DNA of 35,000 nt, taken from Glandiceps talaboti. Taxonomy: Eukaryota; Hemichordata; Enteropneusta; Spengelidae. Both the position numbers and the translations under genes were made by a program. The stretch is taken from contig NC_135551.1 of the NCBI RefSeq assembly GCF_964340395.1, forward strand, positions 23,361,003 to 23,396,002. Direction: 5' to 3'. Positions 10,772-28,620 of this stretch are shown piece by piece. The notes under the pieces are model-generated. The model did not search any database. It was not told the DNA's origin and saw only the letters and a list, made by a program, of their open reading frames with translations. Numbering within the stretch: position 1 is the stretch's first letter; each line of letters opens with the position of its first letter.

Positions 10772-11635
10772 TCAAAGACTATCTGGTTGCGAAGAGCTGA
10801 GCTGCAGGCTATCTTTGGAAGGTTTTGGTGACTGAGATTTAGATGGTGTTAATTTCAAACCGATGGCACCATCTTTTTTCTTTCCTAAGCTGACCGATGT
10901 CTGTGCCAGCTTAGGAAAGAAAAAAGAACGGCGTTTCCCTATTGATCCTCCAGGCTCTTCTTGAGTTGATAGTCGTGGAATCTTTGACCTTGATTGACTA
11001 GAGGATGACCTTTGTTGTACTTCTTGAGTACCGAATTTTCCTAAAAGGAGGTGAATATAAATTACCTGTATTTAATTACATGTATAAATTGATCACAAGA
11101 TGGACTTTGCTGTTATCTAGTGCAATCTTAAGGTTAAGGTTAAGAGTAATGAAGTTATTCACGCTCCTGTTCTTGATGTTGCACAACATCGCCCCCCCCC
11201 CAACCAAAACAAAACCGTTTGCTGTTATCAGTGTTTCATTCATCATAACCCACATTATATTATCTAATAATATAGCATTCCTGGCATGTAACCACTCTTT
11301 AGAGAATTCTATTACCCAGAAAATTGTATAATGGGCCTCATCCACTCTACTGGAACTTACCTTCAGTTTCTCCATGTTCCATGTAGCAACTGATCTCACT
11401 AGCTACACTTTTCAGCTTCACCTTTCAGACTTGTGTAAAGCTTTGACCAAACTCTGAACTGGTGCCTGGTTTCCTTGTCGTTTTCTCGTCGTTTTCTCCA
11501 TAGTTTGAGTCTTTTAGTTCACGGGAATCGTCTGCAAATACTGTGTTCAATGCTTTCAAAAGTCAGCCTCAGAAAGTTATAGATAACGGGATACAGAGGC
11601 AAGGCTTTCCGGCGGAAGTTTAGATCTCAACACTT
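10772..11635 (-). pseudogene. Truncated gene C copy: broken Death-domain exon plus terminal exon
   Basis: Two exons match the end of gene C. The Death-domain exon (about 11635-11361) has lost about 20 bp at its 5' edge, including the normal acceptor. It has TAA in place of the Glu codon in the LELSEAD segment. It also carries a +2 change near 11560, an 11-bp tandem insertion (CGTTTTCTCGTCGTTTTC) and a 7-bp deletion near the LWRK region. Its donor GAAG|GTAAG is kept. The terminal exon (11040-10772) keeps its TTTTAG acceptor and is fully open to TGA at 10774-10772, 24 bp longer than in gene C. No upstream ZU5, UPA or first Death-domain exons are present, so the copy cannot make the parent protein. 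Confidence 0.85.
10873..10926. repeat. Perfect 19-bp inverted repeat inside the terminal exon of the gene C pseudogene
   Basis: CTTTTTTCTTTCCTAAGCT at 10873-10891 is perfectly inverted at 10908-10926, with a 16-nt loop. The gene C copy at the same place has a similar left side but an unrelated right side, so the right arm is new here. Confidence 0.9.
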
Positions 11636-11773
11636 TCATGAAAAGCGTGAACATCGTTACTATTTTGTTGACCTACACTTCAGCCCACGTTATCAGTATA
11701 CACAAGAGCTAGCTGTCATGCTGCAAAGCGGTGGCGTATTTCATGAGATTTGTTTTAATGCCGAATTTCGACA

Positions 11774-12004
11774 GTCTATAACGCAATCTGATTAAAATCT
11801 GATGTTAGATAGGCTGGTTTTCCTGTATTTACCTTTATTTCATCGTTATTGCGTCTTTTACGTTAGTTTTTTTTTCCTGGACGAACGCCTTTCGTCCAGG
11901 AAAAAAAAAACTAACGTAAAAGACGCAATAACGATGAAATAAAGGTAAATACAGGAAAACCAGCCTATCTAACATCAGATTTTAATCAGATTGGTCTATA
12001 ACGC
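11774..12004. mobile_element. Foldback element: 208-bp near-perfect palindrome with 11-bp direct repeats
   Basis: The left arm 11785-11885 and right arm 11891-11992 are reverse complements over their whole length. The single difference is a T9 against A10 run, and the central loop is 5 nt (CGCCT). Both sides carry GTCTATAACGC (11774-11784 and 11994-12004), like a target-site duplication. It could be a foldback/MITE insertion or an inverted duplication made by replication template switching. It lies about 100 bp outside the right edge of the 5-kb duplicate. Confidence 0.8.
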
Positions 12005-12418
12005 TACTTTAGAACTATATTTTGGTTTGTGATTAGAAATATTTCAAGACTTAATCATTATTTTAAAATTTGTTGCACAGTCATTTATGTATATTATGGT
12101 GGCGTACCTGGACTCTGAAGCACTAATTTTGAAGGCAATGTCAGACTGAGTTCAAGCAGAACTACGTGGCTTCGATTCGTCAATATCAGTATGCGAGGAG
12201 ACTGTGATGAAGACAGAGGGTTAATAATGACGACAGCAGTAATTGTCATATCACGACAAAGTATTCATATTCACATTGATATGTATGGGAATTTGGTCAT
12301 TAAACCATCTGGGGGAGTTCTCGAACACATTTGAATTAATAAAATAGTTGCACCATATGCATTATGTTGTTCTAAACATATCCCTTTCTCCCATCCAACA
12401 CACTCAATGCATACAGTT

Positions 12419-12480
12419 CACCAACCAACCAACCAACCAACCAAACAACCAAACAACCAACCAATTTACCAATCAATCAA
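12419..12480 (+). repeat. AACC-type microsatellite
   Basis: CCAA/AACC tandem units with AAAC interruptions. Confidence 0.9.
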
Positions 12481-12980
12481 GTACACTCGACCAACAGAAC
12501 GCCCATCATTCTTCTATTACCCGATGTTGTATTTCCGCATCTGTTTTCAACTGTGATCAAAGTATATTTCCTTCATGTAGTCGTAGAACCTTGTGTAAGG
12601 AATCATGACGAATTATGGTTGTGTTGGGTGGGGGGGGGGGGCTATAATATCCCATTCTCAGAAACATTTACCAGTACCTTCCTGTGCCAAGAACACTTGG
12701 AACGTATGTAAACAGTTGTAAATACCGTTAAGGGCGCCATCTAACGCTCGTCACATCTCCCTAATGATTTATTTATTATACTGTACAATGTTCTATTGAG
12801 AAACGTGACAAACATTGGGTAACAGTATGCATAAACATCAAACCCGTACTGAGATTGACATATATATGGTACAGTTTCTCTTGTGGTGGTTATAGAACGA
12901 AAAAGGAGCTCCAACTCATTACTTTGTATGCTTACTCTTAGTGACAGGTAAGTACTACATATGACCATCTCCTTGTATCA

Positions 12981-13015
12981 TATGTATGTATGTGTATGTA
13001 CATGTATGTATGTAT

Positions 13016-13060
<45 letters not shown>
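12981..13060 (+). repeat. TATG then (TG)n microsatellite
   Basis: TATG units are followed by an uninterrupted TG run of about 38 bp. Confidence 0.95.
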
Positions 13061-13062
<2 letters not shown>

Positions 13063-14051
13063 GCTCTGTGCATATTGTGTGGATAGTAAATGAGGATAAA
13101 TTGCTTTATATACCGTCATCGATCGCCATTAAAGGAGTAGCTAGCTCGCATCGTCGTCACTCTAATTCCCAAATGTGAAATCTTATTGTTGAGGTATTAA
13201 CATAGATTTATTTCATAGGAATGGGACATACATGTTACAACTGCCGACATCACATCAGACCGTGGACAAATGGAACCTGTTACAAACAGGAAAAGTAAAC
13301 AAATGAATTGGATTAATAACACTTTGCTAAACATATTGAACCAGCAGAGACTTAAAGCTTGTATCACACACTGGTTTTATAAAACCAGTTTTATGTCCTC
13401 TTTATGTGTACTTGAAATGCCAGGGAATGGAAATCTGTTTGTGAAGTTAACTACTATGCAAAATGGCTTTAAAACTTGTTCTTATCAAATGATAAAATGT
13501 AAAATGTAAAATACAAGTCTCTGCACTTCCAACAGGCTGTGTGAAGTGTCATTAATCCAATCGAGTTGTTCATTTTCCCTGTCTGTCCATTCGCCCACGG
13601 TCTGATGTCAGCAGAAGTACGTACCATGACACGGACCAATGTAAAGGAAGTTGGTCAACCAAACCTACTAGGTTTACTTTCAGTGCCAATCTTACTGCTA
13701 CCAAGATACTTTGAATTGATAGCTTTTGATAAACATTTGTTTTTGAACGGTTGGGACGAAGCAAAGTTCAATCTGAATCGATCTACCTGATTTAACACAA
13801 GATATATGAATTGGTCGTACTGCAGAGGTTAAGTTAAGCAATTAAGCGTGCTGTTCGTGTTATCAATTAAGTGGCAACAATGCAGAAGTTAAACTGTATG
13901 ATAACAAAAAAACATTGTTGTGAATAAGTTTATTTCAACTATGGTTTGATGAAATTCTGATACATTCCCATGTCTTATAATTATATTAATTATGTAAACT
14001 AGTTAGAAATATGTATGTCATATTCATCGTGCACAGCTGTAAGAAATATGG

Positions 14052-14052
<1 letters not shown>

Positions 14053-14082
<30 letters not shown>

Positions 14083-14139
14083 CATACAAACACACACACA
14101 CACATACATACATACATACATACATACATACATAGTCTG

Positions 14140-14171
<32 letters not shown>

Positions 14172-14187
14172 TGTCTATCTATCTATC
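14053..14187 (+). repeat. TACA / CA / GACA / TATC compound microsatellite
   Basis: Tetramer blocks change register from TACA to CA, back to TACA, then to GACA and TATC. Confidence 0.95.
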
Positions 14188-14484
14188 ATACAGAGAGATA
14201 GACTAACAAACTAACAGACTGAAGATTTAACGCTACATTCTGCAATTTTCACTGATTTCTTAGACCGACATTGCTCTTAGAATTCGGGCATATTTCGCTA
14301 ATTTACAGGGATTTGTGCAAATATTTTGTTATTGTAGAAACATCGTAAAGGTTACTATGAATGGTCAGCTTACCATTTTGGTAAACGTCAACGACCTACG
14401 AAAGAAGTGCACAATTCAATCACCCAAATGAGTTTCGTGAAATGAAATGAAATGAAATGAAATGAAATGACTTTGTTTTATTTT

Positions 14485-16088
14485 TAGCTCCGCTGTCAGC
14501 GAAAGCTGAAAGCGTAGCTTTATTAGGTATAGGTGGGTATTAAGGTATAGAGTATAGGTGAATCATTGGTGTCCGTCAAACTTTTATATTTTCATCATCT
14601 TCTCCGAAAGTGACTGTCAGAATTCTTCGATATTTGGTGTGCATGTTCCCTGGAGGGAGGCTATTCAGATTTCTTCATGCCAAGTTGATCTGTGCCATTT
14701 TCAATTTTTTATGATTTTTTTCAAAAAATGATATTTTCATCATCTCCTCAAATACTATTTGTGAGATTGCTTTGATATCTGGTGTTTTGATGCGCAGGGG
14801 GTAGCTTACTCAGATTTATTAATTTCAAGTCAGCACATCTTCTTTTCTATTTTTTATGATTTTTTTTTGTAATTTAACAAAAAAATAAATATGTTAATGA
14901 GCATTGTGACCCACGCCATATTGGAAATCAGTCCACGAGACTAAACTGCCACTTTTCAAAAGACACTATTGATGTCAAAAAATGTAATATGTGCTATAGT
15001 CATAATTCTAAGCATTGTGAGCCCAAATGACAAGTGTTTTTTCGAAACAGGGTTGTAAACTTCAAATCCAAATTTTGCACCCCTTCTACATAATCAGCCA
15101 GTCCGCAATACCCTCATTTGCATACAATCTATCCTCCAGACTAGACAGCGACACTTTGAATGGCTGCTCACGGGCCTTATTTTTTGGTATTTTCAACTCG
15201 CCGTAACTTTCACTAGAGTCCGCCATTTTAGATACTGAAAACGCCTAAACCTCAACTGACATCTATTCTTTCATGCCAGCAAAATAGATTTTGGCATTGT
15301 TCATGTATCGACATGAACATGTCTTGCTATTTCCAAAATGCAAATATTTGGCAAGTAAAAATAATTAAAATAATTACAACTTTAATTTGGCTTCAGACTT
15401 TGCATTATGTTTTGCGTATCTTTTACCGTTTTACATGTAAATCCGAAAAGGTTCTCTCTCATCATGTCAGTGATCATACCGGTGCTGCTTTGAGTACGAG
15501 CGAGGTGAAGCATGTTAAGGTATTTCGTTGAGAATTATAAATATTGCAAAATGTCAATACAAGGTTTAAATACAATGGAATGGTGAAAAAAAATTGGCCG
15601 AGTCTGCTGACAGGCGCTGGTCACAAGACACTCCGTAAATTTAAATATTAGACGATGTTATGACTACTTCAAGTTGAATGTTGTTGACAATTAAGCTTAT
15701 GAACAGTGTTTTTGGTAAATTTGTTAGAAAATTGAAATTCGAATTGCCTCAAAATTATTTTAGATCCCTAGTTTATTTCATTCATTATTAAACTTTTCCA
15801 GGGTTAAAGCTGTAAGACACTGGAATTATTTATAGCCAACCTCAAAAATCCTTGTGTGTGTGTGTGTGTGTGTGCGCGCGCATTTCCCAGTCATTATTTT
15901 TCTGAGATTTTGTGTAATTTTCATAACAGTAATTTATTTTTTTAATAAAATGGTGACTATGGTATAAAAGTACAATATTTTACCAACTTTCTGTGTAAAA
16001 TGTGTTTTATAGTGACACATCATATGAAACCACTAACCACTTTATTACATCGCTACCAAAATAAAAACTAAAAAGAACAGCGGAGCTA
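14485..16088. mobile_element. Possible non-autonomous DNA transposon with 12-bp terminal inverted repeats
   Basis: TAGCTCCGCTGT at 14485-14496 is inverted as ACAGCGGAGCTA at 16077-16088. Inside are two imperfect tandem units of about 140 bp (about 14585-14730 and 14735-14870), each with TTTTCATCATCT..CTC, GATATYTGGTGT and a TTTTTTATGATTTTT end. There is also a (TG)n(CG)n tract at about 15857-15881. No transposase frame is visible. The left end follows an AAATG microsatellite, so a target-site duplication cannot be judged. The termini are short, so this call is tentative. Confidence 0.4.
15596..15660 (+). repeat. Dispersed repeat related to 24079-24185
   Basis: GGCCGAGTCT, a GCTGGTCACAAGACACTCCGTA block and TATTAGACRATG occur in the same order as in the last intron of gene B. 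This copy is shorter and more diverged. Confidence 0.5.
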
Positions 16089-16120
16089 TTCTGACCGATA
16101 GGTCGCTTGTTTAAAAAGAT

Positions 16121-16176
16121 GCTATATATGCGCATGCGCTCGTTTGTATCCTTTCAGGACTGTATCGGAGGTTTCA
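16121..16176 (+). promoter_or_regulatory. Putative gene B core promoter and 5'UTR (TATA-like plus NRF-1 motif)
   Basis: CTATATATG at 16122-16130 is followed by TGCGCATGCGCT (16129-16140), a full match to the NRF-1 consensus. About 30 bp downstream of the TATA-like box is a pyrimidine-rich CCTTTCAGG where transcription could begin, and the first ATG follows at 16177. The CCTTTCAG could instead be a splice acceptor (exon from 16158, phase 1) if an upstream exon exists, because the frame stays open back to a TAG near 16099. Confidence 0.45.
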
Positions 16177-24521
<8,345 letters not shown>

Positions 24522-26297
24522 TTCTGACAAAAGTTCTAAATTTGGATTTTGTTTTGAAGAGTGGAAACAGTTGTACTTGCTCGTTTTTGTCTAGTGTTCA
24601 TTACTTTCAGATGCATTTTGTTTGTTTTTCTATTGGGCGTATTCTAATTCAATGCCATATCCAGTGGCTGAAGTGGAAAATGCATAATCATTTAAACCTT
24701 GAAATGTGGTTTTATCTTGTAATTATAGATATTATATTCTTATATGATATATACTGTTATAGTATAGCGCATTCACCAATTCACCAGTACAAATTTTACT
24801 GCTAGTAGGTAAGGGTAACCATCATTCATTCATTCATTGATTTTGGCCAATACAATAGTAATATAAACTTATAAGCAATTTCACCTATCTATCAAGATTA
24901 TCTATGAAGATGCTACCACGACAATAATTTACATACTGTAATGTTTTGTTTTTGAAGCCTGGTCATACTATAAGGATTTAAAACATAGTTACTCAGTTTA
25001 TTAAAGCCATGTGTCGGTGGATGGGTGGGTGCACAGGTGTAGGTACACGCCCCGCTCGCGCGCTCGCCTCCATTAATGGATGAATAGATGTGTGGATGTT
25101 GTCGATCGATGGATGTTCGTATCACAAAGAAATATTATCAATACAATCTATCTTTCTTCATTTGTATACATATGAAAATCCACGAGTTTATATTAGCTTG
25201 AACGTTTTGACTAGTCTCTTTTACCCAAATTTGTCTGCATTATTTTATGTAATCCATTTTTGAGGTAAGAGAAAGAGACCCAAAGTTTGTCAACTCTAAT
25301 ATTTGGCGTGTTTACCCATATTTAGTGAACTGCAGAACTCTGACTTGGAATTTTAACATAGCGTAAACGTAATTTGATGAGATTGTTTATTGATAATCAA
25401 ATACAGTCAAACTAAGCGATTGACGTGTACAATGTGAATGCAAGTTAACGACAGAGTGAGAAATTTAAGCATATTATTAGTGGATGGACAAGTTTAACAT
25501 CTACACGTAACTAAAAACCATATCAATAGCTTGGACGTTGTTCTCCAGTACAAAGGACACTCGATCACAGGAGTAAGAGTAACAAGTCCATAATTTGAGA
25601 ATTGTGTAGAAATATCCCAACGCCCCCTTCAGTTCAAGACACTTCATCGTATCTAGATAAGATTCTTTCACATTGAATACAAGGACAACACAAATAGCGT
25701 TAATCAATGGCAGACCGTGTGTGTCACTTGGATATTCGAGTCAGATACAGTATTGTTGTAGATTTGGGATGTTTTATATACCTGTATTTCGAAAGATTAA
25801 TAAAGTTCTGTATAAACAAATATACTTCTTGCTGTGTTGTTATAAACTTTATCAGATACATATATTATTGTATCCAAGTAGAACCACTAAAACTTTAATC
25901 AGCTCTTTAAAAAATAAAACATAAAAACCCACACTATTCTAGTGCTACGTCATCACTGGCCGACATCAACATTTAGGATTTTTAATTCCTTTAGATGCTC
26001 AAGTATGACGTCTTCACTGGTTTCTACGACGGCAAACTTGGAGGACGTTACTTTCGAAATAATTTCCGAAGAATTATGCTGTTATTACTCTGTATTACTA
26101 ATTCGAAATACCCATTATTAGTTTTATTCATTTCATATGACCTACATCGTTTCTACCTGTAGGTAATAAATTAGAGTTGATAAAGATGTAGTGACGTCTG
26201 TTTGCTACCACAGATGTTATCTTGACTAGTCACTTTGTTACAAACACTTCGGAATCCCAAAATACAAGACAAATCATTTAAACATATTGCGACACAT

Positions 26298-26298
<1 letters not shown>

Positions 26299-26328
<30 letters not shown>

Positions 26329-26340
26329 CACACACACACA
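26299..26340 (+). repeat. (CACG)n(CA)n microsatellite
   Basis: The counterpart of the run at 8415-8475, with more CACG units and fewer CA units. Confidence 0.95.
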
Positions 26341-27227
26341 GGTTGGAGAGGTGTCTAAACTGATAAGCTTTGGGTAATCTCGGGTCATAGCAAACTCTGA
26401 TGATCAGATATATAAATTTAAATGCCATAATTTATGGGGTTGGGTCATTAGGTAAACCTCTGATACAGTGATTATTATTGTTTGATAGACTTCACAACTG
26501 GGGGGCGTGAAAACACCATTGTATAGCTTAATGTCTGAAGTGGCAGAATACCTTTGTTACCTAGAAACGCCGGGTATACGTTATTTTGTTACATTTTGTG
26601 TACATCAACTACGGTCGTCAAGGAAGTATAGAAGGTAAACGTACTATTCGACTGGCGTGAATTCGTATCGAAAGTGGTGTAAATGGTATTTCTGCATTTG
26701 TACTATGATGATCAAAGTTATCAATTCACTAAAAAAAGTCGAGTTGGATTTGTATGTGGAAGTCACGTAATAGAAATATAAAACCATAAAGGCATTGGCG
26801 CGAGTAAGTTACACATAAGTTGTACATTTGGAAATTGATGATTGATCGATGTCAGGCTTCCCTTTAGCACAAGGAACTGTAGTATACATAACTCCTTCTA
26901 TCGTATACATAAGTGCGATACGGTCATATTCTATGGCACAGGTAAGGTGGCCAGTTTGGGATATAATTTATGAGGCCTGCGTCACTACGTAAAGTACTTC
27001 ACAGCTAGCACTGTGGGTGTGAACTAAAATAATTCAAACGAGTTGCAAGCGTAAACATAGGTAGCTTTGGAGCCTAGAAACGTCGGAATGACTCAGTTTT
27101 GTTACTTTATTCACGACAAATTTCGGTTGCCAAAATATAAATGTGGGTGAAAAGGGAGGTGTCAGTATTAGTTTTGCAAATTGACTATAGAATGTAATGA
27201 AATAAAGTAACAAAATAACATTGCATC

Positions 27228-28620
27228 TTTATTCATATGACATGAAAATGGTGACCAGGTCAGGCAAAGTGTCATAAATAACACAATACATATTTCATAC
27301 ACTATATATAAATACAGTCGCTCAATAACGTTAAATACGGTGTTACAGCTGTTAAAAGATGAGCATGTAGTTTGGACGAGATGGTCAAGTTCAAGATTAT
27401 AGCCACAATGTATATATGAAGATAAACACAAATAAGATAGCAGAGATTGGTCCCTCATTGTGAAATTAGTTCAATGTCTGGGCTGTGAGGTCACTGGGAA
27501 GTTGGACATCTGAATGATGAAACATGTACAGAGTACCAGGTTGTACTATAAGTCTATGCTATCACTCTTTACATTATTAGACAAAAACAGAGCACATACA
27601 CATTAGAAGAAATGATTATGTACCATCTCCATTGTGTTTATCTTGCATAAAATTCTGTTACAAGTCTTTCATAACATGATATCTCAGTTCATTTGAAGTC
27701 GTGTTTATCCTGTAAAGGCTGTAACAGGTAAAAACTACGCTGAGAAATGTTCATTAGTTACTAATAGTCATACACATTCACACACAAACTATAAGGACAC
27801 ATGACAAGGAAGTCTTGTCTGTGGTAAGGATAAACAAGAGAAACTGACTAATAACATGTCAAAATATCAACATTCATCGAGTTAAATCAAGTTGAAATTA
27901 CAAACAAAATTTACCTAATCCAATACAATGGATTTCTTGATTTTTGTGTGGAAATCAAACAGATAAAACGTTCTTTGTTACATGTAAATGTCATTCTGAT
28001 GTCCTGAGTAAATATCTTAGGGAGTCTTCAGGGATTGGGGACCAAACATTGCTCATTGCGCAAAATGAGACCCTCACTTGATTCCATTTTCAAATACGTG
28101 CCCCCCCCCCCGCAATCCCTTCATAGTTTCTTTAAAACACGACTTTCTCTATATTCACATATCTAAAAAAAGAAAACACCGCAGTTTATCATTAAATGCT
28201 GTCAGAAGTGAGAAGGGACCTAGGTCTGAGACTCGATGGTTAGGACCCACCACATTGATAATTTTATTGAATTTAACTGGCAGAACTGAAAATCAGATAG
28301 ACCTTCAATAGACTGGACGGATGTACTACCGACACTGGTGGGACCAAGGTCCCCTGCTGAATGACACCATCCTCAATGTCTCACCATGTACCACCCTGTA
28401 CCTCTTTTCTCCCATGACCCACTTATCTTCTAAGAAACACCATACAACTAAACAATTGCTTCATTGTATGGTTGTCAGCCATGATCGAAGACCTGCAAGT
28501 TTGGCTAGTTGAAATAGTATATCCATGCAAGATCGTGTACAAAGGCAGGTAATGTCATGTACCCGAGTGCGTGCATGCTAACAGAAAGGCACATGACTGC
28601 TGTATCAGCACACAGCTGAG
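27228..28620 (-). other. Putative 3'UTR of gene C
   Basis: It follows the TGA stop on the - strand. AATAAA on the - strand occurs at 28267-28262 (about 355 nt after the stop) and at 27233-27228 (about 1.4 kb after). The distal signal and its flank are kept in the two other copies (9340 region and 5655 region), which favours a functional transcript end there. Open frames such as 28078-28311 and 28321-28512 are antisense to it and not supported. Confidence 0.45.

Larger units (their letters stand above)
6676..11682 (+). repeat. Segmental duplicate, copy 1 (matches 24552-29610)
   Basis: From TTTTGAAGAGTGGAAACAG at about 6676 to TTGTTGACCTACAC at about 11682, the sequence follows 24552-29610 base for base, with scattered substitutions and small indels (roughly nine in ten or more bases identical by eye). 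Differences include about 75 bp present here near 7290-7365 but missing from copy 2, and about 50 bp present in copy 2 near 24940-24990. The unit holds the intergenic DNA between convergent genes B and C plus the last two exons of C. This copy carries the broken version. Open frames at 7834, 8611 and 9300 recur in both copies but show no coding signature. Confidence 0.93.
11683..14484 (+). other. Intergenic region between duplicate copy 1 and the transposon-like element
   Basis: No exon with ZU5, UPA or Death similarity on either strand. It holds a 208-bp palindrome (11785-11992), an AACC array (12419-12480), a G run near 12630, a TATG/TG array (about 12981-13060), a 20-bp perfect palindrome ACTGGTTTTATAAAACCAGT at 13370-13389, a TACA/GACA/TATC array (about 14053-14187) and AAATG repeats (about 14441-14470). 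Short open frames at 13270-13509 and 13566-13790 have no recognisable domain and are not supported as genes. Confidence 0.5.

Noticed and set aside
13270-13790. Two neighbouring + strand frames of 74-79 residues
   Set aside because: No recognisable domain, no convincing splice partners and no paralogue in the window.
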